Assembly (NCBI RefSeq): GCF_025244905.1
Contig: NZ_CP104285.1
Coordinates: 3,410,001 to 3,474,000 of the forward strand
Length of the DNA stretch: 64,000 nt
Source: Enterobacter mori
Lineage (GTDB): Bacteria; Pseudomonadota; Gammaproteobacteria; Enterobacterales; Enterobacteriaceae
Reading direction: 5' to 3'
Under the pieces are notes generated by a model. The model was not told the DNA's origin and made no database searches. It worked only from the letters and a program-made list of their open reading frames with translations. Both the position numbers and the translations under genes were made by a program. The stretch's first letter is position 1. The number at the start of each line of letters is the position of its first letter. Shown piece by piece: positions 56,034-64,000 of the stretch.

Positions 56034-57461
56034 TTATTGATTTTCCGGCTTAAGAGGCAGTTCGATACGAAAGCACACATCCGACCGTTCATCACTGACG
56101 ATATTAAGTTCGCCGTGCATGCGTCGTATGCCGTCGCGGGCAATACTGAGACCCAGACCACTTCCTTTTACCGCACCTTTTCGCTGATGACTGCCCTGGA
56201 AAAAGGGTTCAAAAATCATCGTTTTTTCTTCATCCGGAATTGGGGTGCCCGTATTCGCTACATCGATAAACACCCGGGAACCCGCCCTGTAGCTTCGGAT
56301 ATAAATGTTACCGGATTCAGTACCATAGTGCACCGCATTGGAATAAAGATTATCCAGAACGCTCATAAACAGCATGGGCTCTGCAAGACAAGCGGGCTCG
56401 CTAAGATCGACCTGGGTATGCATCATTTTAGCTCTTGCTGGCAGGCTATGGGCGGAGATCACCATATCCACTATCGGTGCAATCTCCACATTCTCCAGTA
56501 CCACTGCCCCGTCCGCCAGCTTACGGTTGTAGTCCAGCAGTTGCTCAATCAGCTTTTGCAGATTGCGGCTGCTGTCATCGAGGATCTCGACAATCTCTTT
56601 TTGCTCAGAGGTCAGCGGGCCAGCCACTTCGTCCGCCAGCAGCTCCGTGCCTTCGCGCATGCTGGCAAGCGGCGTTTTAAGTTCATGGGAAATGTGACGC
56701 AGGAACTGATGGCGCTGTGTTTCCAGCCACGCCAGACGTTCGGAAAGCCAGATGATCCGCTGACCAACTGAACGCAGCTCGCGCGGCCCGGTGAAAACAA
56801 CCGTATCACCGAGAGACTTCCCCTCACCCAGACGGTTAATCATCCGCTGTATGCCCTTAACCGGACCGATAATCATGCGGGTGAACAGCAGAACCAGAGC
56901 AAGACTGACCAGGAACAGGACCAGCGCCTGCCAACCGAAGAATTGACCGCGCTCGGCGATTTCCTGTTGCAGCTGCTGACCGCGAGAAAAGATCACCGTG
57001 CGTGTAGACTGGACCATTTCCGTATTGGCATTAGCAAAAGCTTCCAGCCGCGCGGCGGCGGCGGCATCCGGGCCGCTATTTTTACACTGTAACTGAGCCA
57101 GATCGTTCAGGTCCTGACGTAATGCCTGGTAGAGTTTGTCGTCCGGCAGCACGCCCGCGTGGGCATCCAGCATTTCGCTGTAGCGTTTACGCTGATTCTG
57201 GTAAACCCGCTCCAGGGTGCGATCGTCCAGCACGCAATACTGGCGATAGCTACGCTCCATCTCCAGCGCGGCGTTAGTCATTGCTTCGCTTCGCCTTGCA
57301 TCAATGAGCGTCGTGCGATTCGTCAATGCCGCCTGCGCGCTTAGCGCATTAAGACTTTGCCAGGCCTGCCACGCCAGTATCAGTAAAGGGAGCAGGATCA
57401 GCAGGAATGCCATCATGACGAGCTGTCGCAGGGAGCGAGGGAAAACAGACCAGCGTTTCAA
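56034..57461 (-). CDS. glrK: Sensor histidine kinase GlrK (QseE)
   Basis: The 475-residue protein matches E. coli GlrK. Two membrane helices (about 13-33 and 173-195) flank a periplasmic sensor domain. A HAMP domain follows (about 195-245). The DHp phosphorylated His is in HISHELKTPLASMREG (about 259), and the ATPase motifs are N-box LDNLYSNAVHYG and G-box KGSGLGLSIARDG. With GlrR it reports cell-envelope state and drives glmY transcription. Confidence 0.97.
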   Translation of the reverse strand: MKRWSVFPRSLRQLVMMAFLLILLPLLILAWQAWQSLNALSAQAALTNRTTLIDARRSEAMTNAALEMERSYRQYCVLDDRTLERVYQNQRKRYSEMLDAHAGVLPDDKLYQALRQDLNDLAQLQCKNSGPDAAAAARLEAFANANTEMVQSTRTVIFSRGQQLQQEIAERGQFFGWQALVLFLVSLALVLLFTRMIIGPVKGIQRMINRLGEGKSLGDTVVFTGPRELRSVGQRIIWLSERLAWLETQRHQFLRHISHELKTPLASMREGTELLADEVAGPLTSEQKEIVEILDDSSRNLQKLIEQLLDYNRKLADGAVVLENVEIAPIVDMVISAHSLPARAKMMHTQVDLSEPACLAEPMLFMSVLDNLYSNAVHYGTESGNIYIRSYRAGSRVFIDVANTGTPIPDEEKTMIFEPFFQGSHQRKGAVKGSGLGLSIARDGIRRMHGELNIVSDERSDVCFRIELPLKPENQ

Positions 57462-57518
57462 CGCATTACTCTCTTAATGGGGGTTTACGCAGAGCGTAAC
57501 TGAGTCTGCCCTTCAGAT

Positions 57519-57704
57519 ACAACAAAGCCGGGTAAAAACCCGGCTTTGTTGTGGAATGAGGCGGTGCCTAACTCGACGTTTCGCCCTGTCCTGATAAAGC
57601 ATCGCTATGATCAGTAGTTGGACGGCAGGCACCTTTTTGTGCGTCATTCTAAGTTTATGTAGCGCGTCCCGAAGGGGCTGACATAAGAAGGTGAATGAGC
57701 CACT
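57519..57704 (-). ncRNA. glmY: Small RNA GlmY
   Basis: The minus-strand sequence starts AGTGGCTCATTCACC at 57704. It continues through the known internal hairpin GTCAGCCCCTTCGGGACG and the motif GATCATAGCGATGCTTTATC. It ends in a strong terminator, CAACAAAGCCGGGT/ACCCGGCTTTGTTG (57519-57551), with a short U-poor tail. The length of about 186 nt and position between glrK and purL match E. coli GlmY. GlmY sequesters RapZ, sparing GlmZ and so raising GlmS translation for amino-sugar synthesis. Differences from E. coli, such as extra A bases near CACAAAAAGG, lie in the middle. Confidence 0.95.
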
Positions 57705-57715
57705 GATTAATATTA

Positions 57716-57731
57716 TGCAACAGCCGTGCCA
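57716..57731 (-). promoter_or_regulatory. Sigma-54 promoter of glmY
   Basis: TGGCACGGCTGTTGCA matches the -24/-12 consensus TGGCAC-N5-TTGCA exactly, with the invariant GG and GC ten bases apart. It places the start near 57704, agreeing with the GlmY 5' end. Confidence 0.93.
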
Positions 57732-57820
57732 GTTTGAAAAACAATAAATTAACATGATGAATTAAAAAGATTTTATACATTCAACCTATTACTTGTTGGC
57801 AGAATGATTTCCAGGCTAAG

Positions 57821-57934
57821 TGTCGCTATTTAACAACACCTTTAGACCACGATTTTTCTACCCATATAAATCAACAAATTAAGTGTCACCTTTTGGAGAC
57901 GCCTGCAGGGCAGGATTGTCGCAATTTTGCGACA
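57821..57934. promoter_or_regulatory. Three GlrR-type activator sites upstream of glmY
   Basis: The GlrR motif TGTC-N10-GACA is perfect at 57917-57934 (TGTCGCAATTTTGCGACA). It is nearly perfect at 57884-57901 (ends GACG) and 57821-57838 (ends AACA). They lie about 117-230 bases upstream of the GlmY start, as expected for a sigma-54 enhancer, with AT-rich DNA between them and the promoter that could bend with IHF. Confidence 0.85.
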
Positions 57935-57945
57935 CGCATAAAAAA

Positions 57946-57977
57946 GCCCGGTGGCGCTTACGCTTACCGGGCCTACA
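57946..57977. repeat. REP unit downstream of purL
   Basis: GCCCGGTGGCGCTTACGCTT followed by ACCGGGCCTACA is a REP unit 20 bases beyond the purL stop. Its CCCGGT/ACCGGG arms can form a hairpin preceded by A6 on the plus strand. Confidence 0.8.
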
Positions 57978-57996
57978 AGGGTCAGGGTACTAAAAC

Positions 57997-60900
57997 TTAA
58001 CCCAGCTGCTTACGCGCGTTGCGGAAGATGCGCATCCACGGGCTGTCTTCGCCCCAGTTTTCCGGGTGCCAGGAGTTGCTCACGGTGCGGAACACGCGTT
58101 CCGGATGCGGCATCATGATGGTCGCACGACCGCTTTCGCTGGTCACCGCCGTAATACCGTTTGCCGAACCGTTCGGGTTAGCCGGGTAGGTTTCTGTCAC
58201 CTTGCCGAAGTTATCAACAAAGCGCAGCGCCACCAGACCTTTGCTCTCCAGCTGAGCCAGATGGGCAGCATCACGTACTTCAACCTGACCTTCACCGTGG
58301 GAAACGGCGATTGGCATCTGAGAACCCACCATCCCCTGCAGCAGCAGCGACGGGCTTTGGGTCACTTCCACCAGGCTGAAGCGCGCTTCGAAGCGGTCAG
58401 ACTGGTTGCGCACAAAGCGCGGCCAGGCTTCGCTGCCCGGGATCAGCTCGCGCAGATTAGACATCATCTGGCAGCCGTTACACACGCCCAGCGCCAGCGT
58501 TTGCGGACGGTGGAAGAAGGTTTCGAACTCATCACGCACGCGGCTGTTGAACAGGATGGACTTCGCCCAGCCTTCGCCCGCGCCAAGCACGTCGCCGTAG
58601 GAGAAACCGCCGCACGCCACCAGCGCCTGGAAATCGTCCAGACCGGTACGTCCGGCCAGCAGGTCGCTCATGTGGACGTCGATGGCGTCAAAGCCCGCAC
58701 GGTGGAAGGCAGCCGCCATCTCAACGTGGGAGTTAACGCCCTGCTCGCGCAGCACGGCTACCTTTGGACGCGCACCTGTCGCAATGTACGGCGCGGCAAT
58801 GTCTTCGTTGATGTCGAAGGAGAGCTTCACGTTCAGGCCGGGATCGTTGTCGTTAGCCTTGGCGTTGTGTTCCTGGTCAGCACATTCCGGGTTATCACGC
58901 AGGCGCTGCATCTGCCAGGTGGTTTCAGCCCACCACATACGCAGAGTGGTACGGCTTTCGCTGAACACCGCGTGGCCGTCTGCTTCAATGACGAAGCGGT
59001 CGCCCTGAACGGCTTTGCCCAGATAGTGGACGCAGTCTGCCAGACCGTGCTTCGCCAGAATCGCTTCAACCGCATCGCGATCCGCCGCACGTACCTGAAT
59101 GACCGCGCCTAGCTCTTCGTTAAACAGCGCCGCCAGACGGTCTTCACCAAGCGTTGCAATGTTCGCTTCAACGCCGCAGTGGCCGGTGAAGGCCATCTCT
59201 GCCAGCGTCACCAGCAGGCCGCCGTCAGAACGGTCATGGTAGGCCAGCAGCTTACGCTGCGCCACCAGCGCCTGAATCGCGTCGTAGAAGCCCTTTAACT
59301 GCGCCACGTCGCGCACGTCGGCTGGCTTGTCGCCGAGCTGGCGGTAAACCTGCGCCAGCGCGGTGGCACCCAGCGCGTTGTGGCCTTTACCCAGGTCAAT
59401 CAGCAGCAGGGCGTTGTCTTCGATAGAAAGCTGCGGCGTAACGGTGTGGCGCACGTCTTCCACGCGCGCAAACGCGGTGATCACCAGCGACAGTGGAGAG
59501 GTCATCTCGCGCTGCTCGCTGCCTTCCTGCCAGCGGGTTTTCATCGACATGGAGTCTTTACCCACCGGAATGGTCAGGCCGAGGGCAGGACACAGCTCCT
59601 CGCCCACCGCTTTCACGGCTTCATACAGGCCAGCATCTTCGCCCGGGTGACCTGCTGCGGCCATCCAGTTTGCGGAGAGCTTGATACGTTTGATATCGCC
59701 AATCTGCGTCGCGGCGATATTGGTCAGCGCTTCACCGACCGCCAGACGGGCAGAGGCCGCAAAGTCCAGCAGCGCCACCGGGGTGCGTTCGCCGAGAGCC
59801 ATCGCTTCGCCGTAGTAGCTGTCGAGGCTCGCGGTGGTCACGGCGCAGTTAGCGACCGGGATCTGCCACGGACCGACCATCTGATCGCGCGATACCATAC
59901 CGGTCACGGTGCGGTCGCCGATGGTCACGAGGAAGGTTTTCTCTGCCACAGCAGGCAGGTGCAGCACGCGGTTGACCGCTTCTGCCACGGTGATGCCCTG
60001 ACGATCCAGCGCTTTGCCCGCCGCTTTGCGGGTTGTCACGTCGCGGGTCATCTTCGGCGTTTTACCGAGCAGGACGTCCAGCGGCAGATCGATCGGCTGA
60101 TTGTCAAAGTGAGTGTCGCTCAGGGAGAGGTGCTGCTCTTCGGTCGCCTCACCGATGACGGCATACGGCGCACGCTCGCGGCGGCACAGCTCGTCAAACA
60201 GCGGCAGCTGATCCGCGGCAACCGCCAGCACGTAGCGCTCCTGGGATTCATTACACCAGATTTCCAGCGGGCTCATGCCCGGCTCATCGCTCAGGATATC
60301 GCGCAGGTTGAAGCGGCCACCGCGGCCACCGTCACTCACCAGCTCCGGCATGGCGTTGGACAGACCGCCCGCGCCCACGTCGTGGATGAAAAGGATCGGG
60401 TTGGCATCGCCCAGCTGCCAGCAGCGGTCGATCACTTCCTGGCAGCGACGCTCCATCTCAGGGTTGTCACGCTGCACGGAAGCAAAATCGAGGTCCGCAT
60501 CAGACTGGCCGGAGGCCATAGATGAAGCCGCCCCGCCGCCCAGGCCGATGTTCATCGCCGGACCACCGAGCACGATCAGCTTCGCGCCGACGACGATCTC
60601 GCCTTTCTGCACGTGATCGGCACGAATGTTGCCGATCCCGCCCGCCAGCATGATCGGTTTGTGGTAACCGCGCAGCTCTTCGCCGTTGTGGCTGTCCACT
60701 TTTTCTTCATAGGTGCGGAAGTAACCGTTCAGCGCCGGACGACCAAACTCGTTGTTAAACGCCGCGCCGCCCAGCGGGCCTTCGGTCATGATATCCAGCG
60801 CGGTCACGATGCGCTCTGGCTTGCCGAAATCTTCTTCCCACGGCTGTTCAAAGCCCGGGATGCGAAGGTTGGAGACGGAGAAACCGACCAGACCCGCTTT

Positions 60901-61884
60901 TGGTTTCGCGCCGCGACCGGTCGCACCTTCGTCACGGATTTCACCGCCGGAGCCGGTCGCCGCACCCGGCCACGGAGAAATCGCCGTCGGGTGGTTGTGG
61001 GTTTCCACTTTCATCAGAATATGCGCGGGCTCCTGATGGTAGTCATAGCGCCCTGCTTCGCGATCGGCGAAGAAGCGGCCCACCTCGGAACCTTCCATTA
61101 CCGCGGCGTTGTCTTTATAGGCAGACAGCACGTGGTCAGGGGTTTGCTCCATGGTGTTTTTGATCATTTTGAACAGCGACTTCGGCTGCTGTTCGCCGTC
61201 GATAATCCAGTCGGCGTTGAAAATCTTGTGGCGGCAGTGCTCAGAGTTAGCCTGCGCGAACATGTAGAGTTCGATGTCGTTCGGGTTACGGTTGAGCTTA
61301 ACAAACGCATCCTGCAGGTAGTCGATTTCATCTTCAGCCAGCGCCAGGCCGAGACGCAGGTTAGCGTCAATCAGCGCCTGACGGCCCTGCCCCAGCAGGT
61401 CTACGCTCTGTACCGGCGCAGGCTGATGGTGTGAGAACAGCTTCTGCGCGTCGTCGAGAGAGGCGAATACGCTCTCCATCATGCGGTCGTGCAGCTCAGC
61501 CGCAACCGCCTGCCACTGTGCGTCGCTCAGGGTGGAGGCTTCAACATAGTACGCTACGCCGCGCTCCAGACGGTTAATCTGGCTTAGACCACAGTTATGG
61601 GCAATGTCGGTGGCTTTGGAAGACCAGGGGGAGATGGTGCCCGGACGCGGCGTCGCGAGGATCAGTTTGCCGGTTGGCGTATGGCTGCTCAGGCTTGGAC
61701 CATACTTGAGCAGGCGTTCCAGCTGTACGCGCTCCTCTGCATTCAGGGGGGCATTCAGGTCAGCAAAATGGACATACTCAGCGTAAATATTGCTTACCGG
61801 AAGGTCGGCCGCCTGAAAACGTGCCAGCAGTTTGGTAATACGGAAGGCAGACAGTGCAGGCGAACCACGCAGAATTTCCATCAT
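57997..61884 (-). CDS. purL: Phosphoribosylformylglycinamidine synthase
   Basis: The 1295-residue protein matches E. coli PurL exactly in length. The N-terminal domain and linker are followed by two PurM-like FGAM synthase halves ([33 protein letters not shown] in the second half region) and a C-terminal class I glutaminase. The glutaminase has its nucleophile Cys in [13 protein letters not shown] and His/Glu in [10 protein letters not shown]. It converts FGAR to FGAM with glutamine and ATP, the fourth step of purine synthesis. A PurR box is upstream. Confidence 0.98.
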   Translation of the reverse strand: MMEILRGSPALSAFRITKLLARFQAADLPVSNIYAEYVHFADLNAPLNAEERVQLERLLKYGPSLSSHTPTGKLILATPRPGTISPWSSKATDIAHNCGLSQINRLERGVAYYVEASTLSDAQWQAVAAELHDRMMESVFASLDDAQKLFSHHQPAPVQSVDLLGQGRQALIDANLRLGLALAEDEIDYLQDAFVKLNRNPNDIELYMFAQANSEHCRHKIFNADWIIDGEQQPKSLFKMIKNTMEQTPDHVLSAYKDNAAVMEGSEVGRFFADREAGRYDYHQEPAHILMKVETHNHPTAISPWPGAATGSGGEIRDEGATGRGAKPKAGLVGFSVSNLRIPGFEQPWEEDFGKPERIVTALDIMTEGPLGGAAFNNEFGRPALNGYFRTYEEKVDSHNGEELRGYHKPIMLAGGIGNIRADHVQKGEIVVGAKLIVLGGPAMNIGLGGGAASSMASGQSDADLDFASVQRDNPEMERRCQEVIDRCWQLGDANPILFIHDVGAGGLSNAMPELVSDGGRGGRFNLRDILSDEPGMSPLEIWCNESQERYVLAVAADQLPLFDELCRRERAPYAVIGEATEEQHLSLSDTHFDNQPIDLPLDVLLGKTPKMTRDVTTRKAAGKALDRQGITVAEAVNRVLHLPAVAEKTFLVTIGDRTVTGMVSRDQMVGPWQIPVANCAVTTASLDSYYGEAMALGERTPVALLDFAASARLAVGEALTNIAATQIGDIKRIKLSANWMAAAGHPGEDAGLYEAVKAVGEELCPALGLTIPVGKDSMSMKTRWQEGSEQREMTSPLSLVITAFARVEDVRHTVTPQLSIEDNALLLIDLGKGHNALGATALAQVYRQLGDKPADVRDVAQLKGFYDAIQALVAQRKLLAYHDRSDGGLLVTLAEMAFTGHCGVEANIATLGEDRLAALFNEELGAVIQVRAADRDAVEAILAKHGLADCVHYLGKAVQGDRFVIEADGHAVFSESRTTLRMWWAETTWQMQRLRDNPECADQEHNAKANDNDPGLNVKLSFDINEDIAAPYIATGARPKVAVLREQGVNSHVEMAAAFHRAGFDAIDVHMSDLLAGRTGLDDFQALVACGGFSYGDVLGAGEGWAKSILFNSRVRDEFETFFHRPQTLALGVCNGCQMMSNLRELIPGSEAWPRFVRNQSDRFEARFSLVEVTQSPSLLLQGMVGSQMPIAVSHGEGQVEVRDAAHLAQLESKGLVALRFVDNFGKVTETYPANPNGSANGITAVTSESGRATIMMPHPERVFRTVSNSWHPENWGEDSPWMRIFRNARKQLG

Positions 61885-61947
61885 AAGTCTCTCGTCTTCG
61901 AAGCGCCGGGGCGCTTACAGTGTGCGCAAGGGGGGAAAACGGGCGTC

Positions 61948-61986
61948 ATTATAGAGAATCCTGAGCGCCGACGAAACCGTTTGCGT
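61948..61986 (-). promoter_or_regulatory. purL promoter with PurR box
   Basis: On the minus strand, ACGCAAACGGTTTCGT at 61971-61986 is a near-perfect PurR box covering the -35 region. A perfect -10 TATAAT lies at 61948-61953 with a 17-base spacer. PurR with a purine co-repressor would block it. Confidence 0.9.
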
Positions 61987-62151
61987 CGAAATAAAATTTG
62001 CACGGCGGTTTAACAATAGGTGTGACCTGTCTCTCTAATTTGTTGCCAAGTGGCGTAACTTTGCGCAAAATGCCGCTCATTCAATGGCAAACCTTATTCT
62101 TAACATGGCTACAGCATACTGAGGCAACCGGCGTCGCAGAGAATTAACTAA

Positions 62152-64000
<1,849 letters not shown>

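Noticed and set aside
57513..57755. 80-residue open frame across glmY
   Set aside because: The region is the structured GlmY RNA with its terminator; the frame is unconserved against E. coli and has no ribosome binding site.

Overview
The window reads as chromosomal DNA of an enterobacterium close to Enterobacter (Enterobacter, Lelliottia or Kosakonia type). Most proteins are nearly identical to Escherichia coli orthologues, and the gene order follows the E. coli K-12 guaA-to-tadA segment. The sequence is GC-rich and carries REP-type repeats of the enterobacterial GGTGGCGC-GCTTACC-GGCCTAC kind. I see no rRNA, tRNA, insertion sequence, prophage or CRISPR array. One small RNA gene, glmY, is clear.

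Layout. Positions 1-1871 hold the end of an accessory locus: a methylmalonate-semialdehyde dehydrogenase (iolA/mmsA type, cut by the window edge) divergent from an RpiR-type regulator. Then comes the core: guaBA (GMP synthesis), xseA, yfgJ, der, bamB-yfgM-hisS-ispG-rodZ, rlmN and ndk. Next are pbpC-yfhM (peptidoglycan repair and a bacterial alpha-2-macroglobulin), sseA, sseB, pepB and the isc operon (iscRSUA-hscBA-fdx-iscX). The right part holds trmJ, suhB, csiE, hcaT, yphA, glyA, hmp, glnB, glrKGR with glmY, purL, mltF and tadA (cut by the right edge).

This shared backbone is broken by blocks absent from the E. coli K-12 order as I know it: (1) a protealysin-like M4 protease with its emfourin-type inhibitor after xseA; (2) a POT-family peptide transporter between yfgJ and der; (3) a second dimethyl-sulfoxide-reductase operon, dmsABC plus a polyferredoxin, between ndk and pbpC, with a perfect FNR box; (4) a PTS EIICB plus GH4 phospho-glucosidase pair before sseA, with an RpiR regulator directly after sseA; (5) a nickel/cobalt-type permease with a DUF1007 protein between suhB and csiE. 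Conversely, hcaT stands without the hca catabolic genes, and yphB-H are missing before glyA.

Regulatory sites can be read directly: PurR boxes at guaB, glyA and purL; two type-1 IscR sites at iscR; an NsrR site at hmp; an FNR site at dmsA; and a sigma-54 promoter with three GlrR-like TGTC-N10-GACA sites for glmY, next to the glrK-qseG-glrR operon that controls it. The window thus links purine and one-carbon metabolism (guaBA, glyA, purL), envelope assembly (bamB, rodZ, pbpC, yfhM, mltF, qseG), Fe-S assembly, NO detoxification and anaerobic respiration. No wholly unknown multi-gene system is evident. The most rewarding places are the protease/inhibitor pair, the sugar locus split by sseA, the dms2 operon and the intergenic structured repeats.
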